Counted from the first letter of the stretch, positions 53,621 through 62,553 are shown. The stretch: DNA of 64,000 nt from Dyadobacter sp. CY347 (GCF_021502655.1 NZ_JAKFFT010000002.1:1302001-1366000), one strand, 5' to 3'. Numbers and translations: made by a program. The notes: a model not told the origin generated them from the letters alone.

Positions 53621-54583
53621 TTACAGTCGGAACGTTCCGATGGTAATTAAAACATCGAGCAGGATCAGCAGCAGCGCAGCGCCCAGGAAATAATAGTATT
53701 TGTTACTCACCACCGTGATCGTCCGCGAGTCAACCAGTGTTCCCTCGGCCTGGTTTACGTCATTGACCAGTTTCGGCATATCATTCTTCGAATTGTTGAG
53801 CTCGTAATAAGTGCCTCTTGATGCCGCAGCCATATTTTTAAGAAAATTCTCATCCAGTTTGCTGATCACCAACTTGTCGTTTTTGTCCATCAAAGGCTTC
53901 CCGTTTTGCTGAATGCTGATGCCCACTTTCGTCCCAACTGCCACCGTATAAACCCCAATGCCGAACCTGCGTAGATTGTTATAAAGTGCGCCGCTGCATG
54001 AGGAATTATTCTCGCCATCTGTGAAAAGGATCATCATTTTAGAACGACCGTCCGGGTCGGCAGCATTCATCAATTTGCTGTAAGCCAGTTCGGTAGCATC
54101 ACAAATGTTGGTTCCGCCCGTTTCCAGCAGATCCGTTTGTAAGGATTGGATAAACAATTCCAAAGCCGCGCCGTCATATGTCAAGGGCACGTGAATAAAT
54201 GCTTTGTTGGAAAAAATAATGATCCCGATCCGGTTTGCCCTTTCGTTCTGCACAAACCGGTTCATTTCAAACTTCACTTTTTCAAGCCGCGAAGGCGTCA
54301 CGTCGGCCGCATCCATCGACTTGGAAAGGTCAACAAGCATAAAGATGTCTTTGCCTTTCGATTGAATCTGCCGGTCGGCCTCCCCGAAAGAAGGTCCGAG
54401 CAAACTAATGATCAGTAGGGAGAAGGAAATGGTGCGTAAAAAAAGTTTGAGGATAAGTGTTCTTGCGGTGGTTTGCAGCTGCCGTGCGATGCGGACTGTG
54501 CGGATTATGTAGGCTGTGTAGATTAAAATAAAAAAAAATATAAATAAATATTCAGTGGTCTCAAAGGGGTAATTCCAGTTCAT
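53621..54583 (-). CDS. VWA domain protein, BatB-like
   Basis: 320 residues: two N-terminal membrane helices, a von Willebrand A domain starting at DIFMLVDLSKSMDAADVTPS with the DxSxS MIDAS motif and TGGTNICDATELAYSKLM, and a C-terminal membrane helix (YYFLGAALLLILLDVLI). This is the BatB layout of the aerotolerance operon, involved in periplasmic metal or redox homeostasis. It is 38 bases upstream of BatC on the same strand. Confidence 0.85.
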   Translation of the reverse strand: MNWNYPFETTEYLFIFFFILIYTAYIIRTVRIARQLQTTARTLILKLFLRTISFSLLIISLLGPSFGEADRQIQSKGKDIFMLVDLSKSMDAADVTPSRLEKVKFEMNRFVQNERANRIGIIIFSNKAFIHVPLTYDGAALELFIQSLQTDLLETGGTNICDATELAYSKLMNAADPDGRSKMMILFTDGENNSSCSGALYNNLRRFGIGVYTVAVGTKVGISIQQNGKPLMDKNDKLVISKLDENFLKNMAAASRGTYYELNNSKNDMPKLVNDVNQAEGTLVDSRTITVVSNKYYYFLGAALLLILLDVLITIGTFRL

Positions 54584-54713
54584 AATGAACGCTTTGGGGT
54601 AATTTAAAATTTTTCAAAAATAGGCAATTGTGGCTTCTGATAAAGTTTTTTTAGGGAAATGTTTGTTTTTCTGAGAGGCAACCTTCTATATTTGCAACCC
54701 AGAACGGAAAGAA

Positions 54714-54800
54714 GGAGGGATGGGTGAGTGGCTGAAACCAGTAGTTTGCTAAACTGCCGTACTCGCAAGGGTACCGCGGGTTCGAATCCCGCTTCCTCTA
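54714..54800 (+). tRNA. tRNA-Ser(GCT)
   Basis: 87 bases: acceptor GGAGGGA with TTCCTCT, anticodon stem GTAGT/ACTGC with loop TTGCTAA (anticodon GCT), long variable arm, T loop TTCGAAT, discriminator A at 54800. CCA is not encoded. First of a three-tRNA cluster. Confidence 0.95.
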
Positions 54801-54876
54801 CACCGATCTTAAAAGAGTAAAAAGAGGAGCTGACAATTAGACGAAATCGAGACTCAGCTTAGCAATTAAAATACCT

Positions 54877-54951
<75 letters not shown>

Positions 54952-54960
54952 ATCGAAAAA

Positions 54961-55000
54961 AAGGCAGTAAGCCGTATGCAGATACTGTTTACTGCCTTTT
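54961..55000 (+). terminator. Terminator after tRNA-Pro
   Basis: AAAAGGCAGTAA pairs with TTACTGCCTTTT around a 16-base loop, followed by CTTT. It could be an intrinsic terminator for the Ser-Pro part or a processing site before tRNA-Arg. Confidence 0.6.
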
Positions 55001-55025
55001 CTTTGAAAGAGTAAGTTAGAATTTC

Positions 55026-55099
55026 GGTCCGGTAGCTCAGCTGGATAGAGCAGCTGCCTTCTAAGCAGCAGGTCATGTGTTCGAATCACATCCGGATCA
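55026..55099 (+). tRNA. tRNA-Arg(TCT)
   Basis: 74 bases: acceptor GGTCCGG with CCGGATC (one G-T pair), anticodon stem GCTGC/GCAGC with loop CTTCTAA (anticodon TCT), T loop TTCGAAT, discriminator A at 55099. Confidence 0.95.
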
Positions 55100-55105
55100 C
55101 GTGTA

Positions 55106-55139
55106 AGCACTTAACATTTATTTGTTAGGTGCTTTTTTT
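55106..55139 (+). terminator. Terminator after tRNA-Arg
   Basis: AGCACTTAACA pairs with TGTTAGGTGCT (one G-T pair) around TTTATT, then a run of seven T. Ends the tRNA cluster. Confidence 0.8.
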
Positions 55140-55245
55140 GTGCGCCGACAAATAATTCATACTGAGCGGAAAATTTGTAAATTGTGTCTAGTTGAGGCCT
55201 GGGTATTTCTTTGTGAAATAACATCAAACATCTCCCAGCAAACTC

Positions 55246-55671
55246 ATGAAAACAAAACTGTCGGACATGACGACCTTTGAACTGCGAGAAGTTAGCCACT
55301 GGGATCAAGCTGAAAAATGTCAGTCGGAGATTCTCACTTTGGCCGAAGACGAAATCGAAGGCATTCTTATTGTCTACACGGGCCAGCAGGGCGACCATAC
55401 ATTAAGTATCATACCATCCCTGAATGTTTCCGGTTATGGCATTGATGAGGAGGATTCTGTAAACGCGTTAAAGGAAAATTTAGAGACTCTTTTTGAGGAT
55501 CTGTTCGGTGTCAGCGAGTCCGAGCGGAAAGATGAACTGTCCAAGATGGGATGGAATCCACAGCCATCGTCGAACCAGCCGCTTGCCTGGCTCCACTTTG
55601 ACGAAAAAGACATATTACAAAATTTCGATTTTCCTGAACAAGTAAAAACCTCCATCTTACAAGCTGCATAG
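55246..55671 (+). CDS. HicB-like antitoxin candidate
   Basis: 141 residues. The middle (HTLSIIPSLNVSGYGIDEED, then NALKENLETLFEDLFG) fits the partial RNase-H-like fold of HicB antitoxins (IPDLPG ... EEAxxNxxEAL). No C-terminal HTH/RHH DNA-binding domain is evident; the C-terminus instead has a LHFDEKDILQNFDFPEQVK segment. Its stop touches the TTG start of a HicA-like gene. Antitoxin-first order is the reverse of the usual hicAB. Confidence 0.55.
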   Translation: MKTKLSDMTTFELREVSHWDQAEKCQSEILTLAEDEIEGILIVYTGQQGDHTLSIIPSLNVSGYGIDEEDSVNALKENLETLFEDLFGVSESERKDELSKMGWNPQPSSNQPLAWLHFDEKDILQNFDFPEQVKTSILQAA

Positions 55672-55905
55672 TTGGGAAATAATCGGCCTATTAAGCTTAA
55701 AGACTGGATACGTTTCCTCGAAGCGCACGGATGCCATTATTTACGTATAAAAGCATCTCATGAACATTGGAAATGCCCAGGTTGTTTCCGGACAATCACG
55801 CACCGACCCGCATACAAGGATATTCCTGCTCTTCATTTAAAAACTAATCTTTCCACCATGGGAAAGTCATTAGAATATTTATACGACTGGATTGTGAAAA
55901 ATTAA
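55672..55905 (+). CDS. HicA-like toxin candidate (TTG start)
   Basis: 77 residues: KLKDWIRFLEAHGCHYLRIK, then ASHEHWKCPG with the active-site-like His in the place of the HicA GSHHxF motif, and KDIPALHLKTNLSTMGKS matching the HicA KEIxxGTLRSILKQAGI end. The double-stranded-RNA-binding-like fold with a catalytic His degrades mRNA in known HicA toxins. The only reasonable start is the TTG immediately after the upstream TAG; the next ATG would remove the core. Confidence 0.6.
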   Translation: MGNNRPIKLKDWIRFLEAHGCHYLRIKASHEHWKCPGCFRTITHRPAYKDIPALHLKTNLSTMGKSLEYLYDWIVKN

Positions 55906-55955
55906 TGAAAGATTCTCCTTTTCATCAATAGCAATGGCTTGCATATTTTAAATAT

Positions 55956-55989
55956 TTTGTCGGAAGTTCGGACTTTTTGCTTACATTTG
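55956..55989 (+). promoter_or_regulatory. Promoter with TTTG and TAnnTTTG boxes directly before a start codon
   Basis: TTTG at 55956-55959 and TACATTTG at 55982-55989 with a 22-base spacer match the Bacteroidetes primary-sigma consensus. The ATG of the next gene follows 3 bases after the -7 box, so the transcript would begin at or beyond that ATG. The spacer also holds an imperfect dyad GTCGGAAGTTCGGAC. Confidence 0.55.
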
Positions 55990-55992
55990 ACC

Positions 55993-56205
55993 ATGAAGAA
56001 ATTTTCAACAATGAAAGAGGCGTTTGACTGGTGGGCGAAGAATATTTACCCAGCTTTGCCGCCGGACGTGAAAAAGGGCAGGTATACAAGTGCTTGGAAG
56101 GATTATACTTATCAGCAAGGAATTTCTGAAAAGAGAATGGAAAACATCTTATCTGAATTTGGTAAAATCGATGTTAAGATTGAGATAACATTCACACCGA
56201 ACTAA
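55993..56205 (+). CDS. Hypothetical 70-residue protein
   Basis: Starts at the ATG 55993 or more likely at ATG 56011, given the promoter position; a 55939 start is less likely. Sequence features: MKEAFDWWAKNIYPALPPDV, then ENILSEFGKIDVKIEITFTP. I recall similar small Bacteroidetes proteins without a function. Helical with a conserved Trp-Trp pair. Confidence 0.5.
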   Translation: MKKFSTMKEAFDWWAKNIYPALPPDVKKGRYTSAWKDYTYQQGISEKRMENILSEFGKIDVKIEITFTPN

Positions 56206-56259
56206 ATTTTTTTATCCAATATTTGTCGGAAAACTCGACTTTTATTTCATATAGAAAAA

Positions 56260-56300
56260 CCCGGAGCTTCTAAGTTTCTGAGGCCACGATGCTCCGGGGG
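56260..56300. repeat. GC-rich inverted repeat in a short intergenic
   Basis: CCCGGAGC (56260-56267) and GCTCCGGG (56291-56298) are perfect inverted arms with a 23-base loop and GG beyond. It may be a 5' untranslated structure of the next gene, a REP-like element or a weak terminator. Confidence 0.4.
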
Positions 56301-56334
56301 AGTTTAATCAGTAATAATTAAACATTGTAAATGT

Positions 56335-56610
56335 ATGGCAACAACGCAAGAATCAAAAACAAACTGTGAACTAACACTACTAAACCGGCAAATGAGTGCT
56401 CTAAGGCAAGAAATGCTCAATGTTCAAAAAGATCAGTTAGTTGATTGCATCCGAGAATTTTTTGATGAAAGCGATGCTTGCGGGCCGGTTTGCTTTTTGA
56501 ATGAGTTGATGAAAAGTAGGGCTAATCACGCAGAGGGACTCAGGATATCAACATTCATAATGCAGATGGAAAGGTTTGATCGATGTATTAAGGTGCTCCA
56601 AAAACGTTAG
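56335..56610 (+). CDS. Hypothetical 91-residue helical protein
   Basis: Helical and polar, with cysteines at about 12, 39, 49, 53 and 84 (for example LVDCIREFFDESDACGPVCF and MERFDRCIKVLQKR). No family recognised and no membrane helix. It is convergent and overlaps by 4 bases the membrane-protein gene on the other strand. Confidence 0.45.
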   Translation: MATTQESKTNCELTLLNRQMSALRQEMLNVQKDQLVDCIREFFDESDACGPVCFLNELMKSRANHAEGLRISTFIMQMERFDRCIKVLQKR

Positions 56611-56924
56611 ACACCCTCGGTTCGGCTCAATCGCTTGTTCAAAGCAACGATCGAAATCCAAATCACGGTTGCCCCGCCGTAGCCCGTGTAAAACTTATCC
56701 ATTTCCATCGTATGCAGCTCGATCAGTACGCGAATGACGAGTTTGCAGCCGCTTATAATGGACATGATTTGAAAGCCCGTTCCGATGAAACCAGGAAGAT
56801 TTGTTTGCCCGAAGCGATTTTGACACTTGTAAATAATCAGGTACAGAATGCTAGCTAAAAATGCCAGCATGAATATAGTCCGTGGAACCAGAATTTCGTC
56901 CAGAATAAGTTGCAGAGAATTCAC
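56607..56924 (-). CDS. Hypothetical three-helix membrane protein
   Basis: 105 residues with three to four hydrophobic segments (IFMLAFLASILYLIIYKC, GFQIMSIISGCKLVIRVLI, GGATVIWISIVALNK). No family recognised. It is followed upstream, with an 18-base gap, by another small membrane protein on the same strand. Confidence 0.45.
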   Translation of the reverse strand: MNSLQLILDEILVPRTIFMLAFLASILYLIIYKCQNRFGQTNLPGFIGTGFQIMSIISGCKLVIRVLIELHTMEMDKFYTGYGGATVIWISIVALNKRLSRTEGV

Positions 56925-56942
56925 AAACCCAGAAGCAATTAA

Positions 56943-57158
56943 TTATAAGCTTTCACTTTGAGTTCGGTGGTTTTGCGATCGCATAAACGACCAAATCTCG
57001 ATGATTATCCCAAATGCTCCGCCAATGAGCGCGCCTGTCATATTAAACAAGGTCCCACCTAAAAACGCCCCGCCGCAGGAAGATGAGATGGTTGCTGACA
57101 CAATTGGGTCCCAGTCGTTTATCGTATAATGACGAGCCTTGCAATTTGTAGTTTCCAT
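56943..57158 (-). CDS. Small glycine-zipper membrane peptide
   Basis: 71 residues: a polar N-terminus, then SSCGGAFLGGTLFNMTGALI, GGAFGIIIEIW, which has regularly spaced glycines suited to tight helix packing, and a basic tail. It could be a bacteriocin-like or pore-type peptide or simply a structural membrane protein; no leader or immunity gene is identified beyond the neighbour at 56607-56924. Confidence 0.4.
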   Translation of the reverse strand: METTNCKARHYTINDWDPIVSATISSSCGGAFLGGTLFNMTGALIGGAFGIIIEIWSFMRSQNHRTQSESL

Positions 57159-57432
57159 GGTTAGCGTGTTGATTTATTTGAAATTTGAATAGGTAAAGCT
57201 ATGCAATTGCTAATAGATTTCCATAGGATTTTCAGTAAATATTTTAGCTTAACTATCTCATAATGTGTATTATAAGTATAGCTTATAATCTAATTGGACG
57301 AGTTTCAAAAGCCGGTGTGCTTGAAATTTACCGATCAATCATTCAAATCCGCCTCCTAAAAACTCTCTGTTTAAAAACAGTTGGTATGGCACCGATTTAG
57401 CGCTTGTATGTAGCAAACATTCAAGTGCTATT

Positions 57433-60400
57433 ATGTGCAAAATATTCTTTCTCTTTATGGCCGTCATTGCTGTGCCATGCTTTTCTCAGACAAAAACACT
57501 TTGGGACGGTGAAGCAAATCCGGCTAGTTGCAACAAGGCCTACGGGTCTGTGGTTTCGGGGGCGGATGCCTATGCTGGTGATGCTTGTTTTCGGGCTGAG
57601 CCGGATAAGTTTCATATGCCGAAAATTGGGTTTAATTGCAGCAATGCCTGGCGGGTGGATATTTCAGGGTTTGATGAACTTCGGTTTTTTATAAAGTCAA
57701 ATCAAAACTCGCAAACCACATCCATACGGCTTACCACTTACTTCGCGCAAAGTAATTGGGTCGATATTGCCCCGTATATACAGGGTGGGGGCGGGATTAC
57801 TACCGATTATGAGGAAGTCAGAATCCCGCTGAAATTGTTCAAAAAGCAAGGGTATGACCTCAGTTCTATTGAATATCTCGAATTTGCAACTACAACTTTA
57901 AACCAGCTTTTCTATTTTGTCGATGACATTCAGGTTGTCGATCTAACATCGCCTAAGCTCTCGTTACATCCGGTTTCGAGCAGCATTTTAAAGATTAGTG
58001 TTAGCGAGCGGTTTGATACGACGGGATGCTATAAGACGGCCAATTATAGTCTGACAAGCCAAACAGATCCGGCTTACCAGCAGCAACAACATCCCGTTAA
58101 GATCGGCCGCCACCATTACGTCAAGGGATTGCTCCCTTCATCCGGGGCGCCGGTTGTTGCGTACGAATTGTATTTGATTTTTGATAAACCACTGATGAAT
58201 GCTGACGTATACCGTTTGACAGTCAACAAAATAAAGGACGTGTCTGGTAATGCGGCTTCGCTAGATACCACATTCACTTTTAGTGACTTTGCTATTTATG
58301 AAAATATAAAGGCCAACCAGGTTGGGTATTTGGCTGACAGCCCGAAGCTGGGCAAGCTGGGCAACTTTCTGGGTGATGCCTGGTTTATGCCCATTGATTC
58401 GGTCAATACACCTGTTTTTGAGGTTCGAGACGAGTCGGATCAAGCTGTTTTTAGCGGCATAAGTAAGTTTTTGAAAGCCGATTCATCATTCAGCGGTGAA
58501 TTGGTTTTCGACCTGGATTTTTCGGAGTTGACCATTCCCGGCACATATTATTTGTATGTAGAAGGTTATGGCCGTTCTGAAACATTCACCATTGCTGATG
58601 AAGTTTACGATGATTTACATAAGCACACGTCGAGGGCCTTGTATTACCAACGATCAGGAACACTGGATATGCCACACGCAGGAAACTGGCAGCGGGGTGG
58701 GTTGCCGGCTACTGTGGCGGAAATCCATTCTTCCCATGCCTCGTCTCCGCTTCATGACGCCTTCGATCCAGCTGTCGGCAGCAAGATTCCGATGACAGAA
58801 GGCTGGCTGGATGCCGGGGACTACGGGCGCTATGTTCCGACTGCGGCGAGTGCTTTATTTATTCTTTTCACTGCTTATGAGCTTTATAAAATAAAGTTTC
58901 CGGACAATTACCTCAACATTCCCGAAAGCGGCAACAACATTCCTGATCTGCTCGACGAGATAAAATATGAAACCGACTGGCTGAAACAAATGCAGGCCCC
59001 GGATGGCGGCGTGTATTTCCGGGTTACACCCGCAACCTGGTCTACGGGATTGCCGGAAGATGAGGTTAACACGCTTTTTGTATCCGAAAAGACAACGCAG
59101 TCCACAGCACTTTTTGCGGCAGCGATGGCAATGAGTGCCCGGAACCTGAAAACCTATTTCCCTACTTATGCAGAAAGCTGTCTTGATATGGCTAAAAAAG
59201 CCTTTTCCTTTCTCCAACTGCATCCGCAAGCATCAGCACCTGTTAGTGTGCCTGGCATTTCCGCCGGCCCGTATCCTGATCCGATTGACCTGGACAATCG
59301 CGCCTGGGCGGCGGCCGAACTTTACAAAACAACCGGTAAAGCAATGTATAACAATGCTTTCCTGGACTACTATGCAAAAATTCCGCATCAGTTCCACGCT
59401 ACCATGAGTTGGGCGCATCACACTTTTAAAGCGGCCTGGGCATATTCAACAACAAAATTTCCGATCGATAACGCGCCGGTCGCGGAATTCAAATCAAAAC
59501 TTAATACAGAAGTGCTGGTCAATTACAACAAAAGGACGATGGACATTCATGCTTATCACGGCGCTTATCATCCTTTCGAGGGTTTTGTCGGCTACGGCAC
59601 GTTTGGTATGGCACAGAGTTATGCTTTTGACTACATTATGTTCAGTTTTCTGCTGTCGAAACCGGAACTACTGGATCTGGCTAAAATACAGCTCGACATT
59701 CCTTTGGGAAATAACCCACTGTCAAAAAGCATGATAACGGGTGTTGGCAAGAACGCCCCTAAATTTCCTTTACATTGGTCAACAGTCGAAAACAAATACA
59801 CCGAGGCGGTTCCAGGCATCCCGGTATTTGGCCCCGCCGCGTCGCTGGTGATGAACAGGCCGTCCAGTTTTGCGATACAGGATTCGGCAAACCGATATCC
59901 GTACGGTTTTAAAAAAGAGGATCCTTATCCGGTGCTTCGGCGCTATACGGATGCGCGCGAGGCTGTGGAGATGTCGGAATTCACTATCCAGGAAATTGCT
60001 GTTACCATCGCTTCATTTGCGTTTTTCAGCACGGCTATAAATGATGCCCTGCCGGTTCGGTTCGCAAGCTTTGAAGCCCGGGCCGAACAATGTCAGGTGA
60101 ACCTGAATTGGACGACCAGCGAAGAAGTTAACGCGGATCATTTCATCATTCAGCGCAGTTCCGATGCGGTTACATTCAATGATATCGGCCGTGTAAACGC
60201 AGCCGGATCAAGTAAAATAGCCAAGCAATATCTCTTCACAGATTCCTTACCCGAACGGCGTAATTATTACAGGCTTAAACAAGTCGATTTTGATGGCAAA
60301 TCCCAACTTACCAGAATTGTATATACAGCAGATCCCTGTAATGGATTGAAAATAAATGTTTTGCAAAAGCAGCAAAACATTTATGAAATACACAACGAGT

Positions 60401-60591
60401 TGATAAATAGTAATGATGTGCTGACGGGCGAGCTCATCAACAAGCGCGGGTTTGCCAGTAAGCGTTTTAATGTAAATCCGGGAAAAGTGACCCGCTTTGA
60501 TACATTCGATCTGCCTGCGGACATTTATATTTTACACATTAAAAATCAGGACGGATATCGCTTACACACCCGGAAGTTGCTCGTCCGCTAA
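57433..60591 (+). CDS. T9SS-exported GH9 cellulase-like enzyme
   Basis: 1052 residues: signal peptide (IFFLFMAVIAVPCFSQ), a ~150-residue galactose-binding-like beta domain, an Ig-like CelD_N domain (IKANQVGYLADSPKLGKLGN is its usual start), then a GH9 (alpha/alpha)6 barrel. In it GWLDAGDYGRYVPTAASA holds the catalytic base Asp; the acid Glu is in VEMSEFTIQEIAV. A beta domain follows, and the last ~80 residues (GELINKRGFASKRFNVNPGK, ADIYILHIKNQDGY) form a T9SS type A sorting domain. It probably cleaves beta-glucans or xyloglucan at the cell surface. Confidence 0.92.
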   Translation: MCKIFFLFMAVIAVPCFSQTKTLWDGEANPASCNKAYGSVVSGADAYAGDACFRAEPDKFHMPKIGFNCSNAWRVDISGFDELRFFIKSNQNSQTTSIRLTTYFAQSNWVDIAPYIQGGGGITTDYEEVRIPLKLFKKQGYDLSSIEYLEFATTTLNQLFYFVDDIQVVDLTSPKLSLHPVSSSILKISVSERFDTTGCYKTANYSLTSQTDPAYQQQQHPVKIGRHHYVKGLLPSSGAPVVAYELYLIFDKPLMNADVYRLTVNKIKDVSGNAASLDTTFTFSDFAIYENIKANQVGYLADSPKLGKLGNFLGDAWFMPIDSVNTPVFEVRDESDQAVFSGISKFLKADSSFSGELVFDLDFSELTIPGTYYLYVEGYGRSETFTIADEVYDDLHKHTSRALYYQRSGTLDMPHAGNWQRGGLPATVAEIHSSHASSPLHDAFDPAVGSKIPMTEGWLDAGDYGRYVPTAASALFILFTAYELYKIKFPDNYLNIPESGNNIPDLLDEIKYETDWLKQMQAPDGGVYFRVTPATWSTGLPEDEVNTLFVSEKTTQSTALFAAAMAMSARNLKTYFPTYAESCLDMAKKAFSFLQLHPQASAPVSVPGISAGPYPDPIDLDNRAWAAAELYKTTGKAMYNNAFLDYYAKIPHQFHATMSWAHHTFKAAWAYSTTKFPIDNAPVAEFKSKLNTEVLVNYNKRTMDIHAYHGAYHPFEGFVGYGTFGMAQSYAFDYIMFSFLLSKPELLDLAKIQLDIPLGNNPLSKSMITGVGKNAPKFPLHWSTVENKYTEAVPGIPVFGPAASLVMNRPSSFAIQDSANRYPYGFKKEDPYPVLRRYTDAREAVEMSEFTIQEIAVTIASFAFFSTAINDALPVRFASFEARAEQCQVNLNWTTSEEVNADHFIIQRSSDAVTFNDIGRVNAAGSSKIAKQYLFTDSLPERRNYYRLKQVDFDGKSQLTRIVYTADPCNGLKINVLQKQQNIYEIHNELINSNDVLTGELINKRGFASKRFNVNPGKVTRFDTFDLPADIYILHIKNQDGYRLHTRKLLVR

Positions 60592-60610
60592 AACCAGTTG
60601 ACATGCTACG

Positions 60611-61414
60611 TTACTGCCAGTTACTGGTCCAATTATACGGATCGGGTCCGGTAACGCTTCCGCTTATCGGATAACCGGAAGCATTAAACAAGTATGTGTA
60701 ATGTGTGGTAACAGGATTGTTGGCCGGTTTTTTCAGGTATCTGTTTTCTACCAGATTCAACGATTTCTGAGGAAACAATTTTGCATCCATTTTGTAATTG
60801 AACTGGCTGAAATCCTTCGACTTATCCGCATGTTTCAGATAATATTCGTAGCTGACTTTATTCACAATGACACCATCGGCATCATAACGCTCCTGGAAAC
60901 TGACATTGTGCTCGTCGTAGTAATACACCAGATGGCCATCCGGCAAATTGTTTTCGCGGTAATATTCCTTAACCAGCTTCCCGGCCTGATAAATGTAATC
61001 CGTCTGGATCACGTCGGTGATATTGCCGCTGCTGGTGTAAAATGTTTCAAGCTTACGGGTAGCATATTGATTTTCAAGATCATAAACAATGTCGGAGCTC
61101 TTTTTGCCGCCATATATGGTGGTGTAAATCACTTTGTTAGGGGCATAGGTCAGGGTTGTGGTGTATAAGCCGCCTTCTGTCCGGTAACTTTTGAGTGAAT
61201 GGTCAAGATTGTATTGAATGTCGGTGATGTCGTAGCCGGGCATGGTGGTTTGAGAAAGAAACTGGCTCACGACAAATGCATTTGCATTCGTCTCAACCTC
61301 TTCAACAATATCCGGATGCGGGGTTACCCCGTCTTTTTGACAGGAAAAAATAGCAACGGACAGGAGCAGGAATATCTTCGCCGATAATCCAGAAGGGAAT
61401 AGTTGTTTAGTCAT
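60611..61414 (-). CDS. Hypothetical lipoprotein
   Basis: 267 residues. The lipobox is AIFSCQKDG (Cys about 25). The mature part has YD/RHS-like repeats of tyrosine-rich strands (YNLDHSLKSYRTEGGLYTTT, TDYIYQAGKLVKEYY, HLVYYYDEHN), typical of DUF4595-like Bacteroidetes surface lipoproteins. Function unknown. Convergent with the GH9 gene with a 19-base gap. Confidence 0.6.
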   Translation of the reverse strand: MTKQLFPSGLSAKIFLLLSVAIFSCQKDGVTPHPDIVEEVETNANAFVVSQFLSQTTMPGYDITDIQYNLDHSLKSYRTEGGLYTTTLTYAPNKVIYTTIYGGKKSSDIVYDLENQYATRKLETFYTSSGNITDVIQTDYIYQAGKLVKEYYRENNLPDGHLVYYYDEHNVSFQERYDADGVIVNKVSYEYYLKHADKSKDFSQFNYKMDAKLFPQKSLNLVENRYLKKPANNPVTTHYTYLFNASGYPISGSVTGPDPYNWTSNWQ

Positions 61415-61657
61415 AATAGCATTACTGTTTTCGTAAATAGATGCTGCAATTAGGCAAAAACGATTTCTGGATTTTTGCTTGTGAGGACGAACAGCTGCTG
61501 CCGTTTAGCAGACGGCAATCGCTCCTTATCATGCGGCTGCTTACACATCTCAAAACATCAGTCCCGTTTCCCCTGCTTTTTAGCTTTCGGTGGATATTTA
61601 TTGTATCTTACATGTTGGGCAACCGAATGTCCGGCGCGTGCTTTATGTGACTTAGCA

Positions 61658-62026
61658 ATGAAACCAACCCCAGAGCAGTTAAGAGACTTTTTCAAGTCCA
61701 ATTTTTTTCAGGCTGACCAATCGTTTGAATACAATCAGGAGGCTGCAATAGCAGATTTTTACAGACGTTTTTATGGCGCGGGCGACGTGGCGGATCCGAT
61801 ACCAAACCCACGTAAATGGCAGACGACCTACGTAAGGAAATATGCTGTGAAAGCATTTATGCGCACAAAGGATGGAAATATTCACCATGTAATATTCAAA
61901 CAGGATTTGGATAATAACCAGATTACCAATTTCGATGGCTCCGCTTGGCAGGGTGATCCGAATTTAGTGGACGTTTGGCAGGAATATTATGAATCTGATA
62001 ATAACCTCGTTGTAAGTGGCTGGTAG
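61658..62026 (+). CDS. Hypothetical protein of 122 residues
   Basis: Starts at the ATG 61658 (the longer frame from 61475 crosses sequence that does not look coding). Charged and aromatic: AAIADFYRRFYGAGDVADPI, NPRKWQTTYVRKYAVKAFMR and VDVWQEYYESDNNLVV. No membrane helix and no family recognised. Confidence 0.45.
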   Translation: MKPTPEQLRDFFKSNFFQADQSFEYNQEAAIADFYRRFYGAGDVADPIPNPRKWQTTYVRKYAVKAFMRTKDGNIHHVIFKQDLDNNQITNFDGSAWQGDPNLVDVWQEYYESDNNLVVSGW

Positions 62027-62144
62027 TAACATATTGGCTTTCGAGGCACTGTGACAGAGGAGCGTAAAGTATTGTTTGGAAAACTATTCGAGAAAAGTAA
62101 AAAGTTGTATTTTAGCAGCAACCGTAACCCACTATCAGAATATT

Positions 62145-62498
62145 ATGAGCATACTTTACATTGATCATGAGATCAATAACCTCAACTCCTTTAAAGCTTC
62201 CTTCCGAAGAGACGCGACGATTTACCTCGCCGACACATTGGATAAGGGCCTTAAAGTGTTGGAAGAAGAACAGATCGACGTCATTTTCGTCGACCAGCAG
62301 ATGCCTGATATGACGGGTCTGGAATTTTTGAAAATGGCGTCAAAGCAGTATCCCGAAAGTGTACGCGTCTTGCTCACAGGGCAAGCTTATAATGCTGAAT
62401 TCAAGCATGCGGAAACGAAAGGTTATCTTCACAATTTTGTTACAAAACCGTGGGATGAGCAGGATCTAAGACGTTTGATCATCACGAACTTGATGTGA
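62145..62498 (+). CDS. Single-domain response regulator
   Basis: 117 residues from the ATG at 62145, a lone receiver domain: MSILYIDHEINNLNSFKASF, phospho-acceptor Asp in VIFVDQQMPDMTGLEFL, LLTGQ and the Lys in NFVTKPWDEQDL. The usual acidic pair near the start is Asp-His-Glu, with one position changed. No output domain and no kinase nearby; it probably acts as a phospho-relay or CheY-like protein. Confidence 0.88.
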   Translation: MSILYIDHEINNLNSFKASFRRDATIYLADTLDKGLKVLEEEQIDVIFVDQQMPDMTGLEFLKMASKQYPESVRVLLTGQAYNAEFKHAETKGYLHNFVTKPWDEQDLRRLIITNLM

Positions 62499-62516
62499 TA
62501 TTTCTTGAAATGCGAC

Positions 62517-62553
62517 AAATGAGCGTGTTCCGGCAAGGAGCACGCTCATTTTA
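62517..62553 (+). terminator. Terminator after the response regulator
   Basis: AATGAGCGTG (62518-62527) pairs with CACGCTCATT (62541-62550), then TTAG. Short T-tract but a strong stem. Confidence 0.7.

Noticed and set aside
61475..61657. N-terminal extension of the 61658 gene
   Set aside because: The upstream part is rich in cysteine, arginine and serine without pattern and lies in the promoter region between divergent genes; the ATG at 61658 gives a compact protein.
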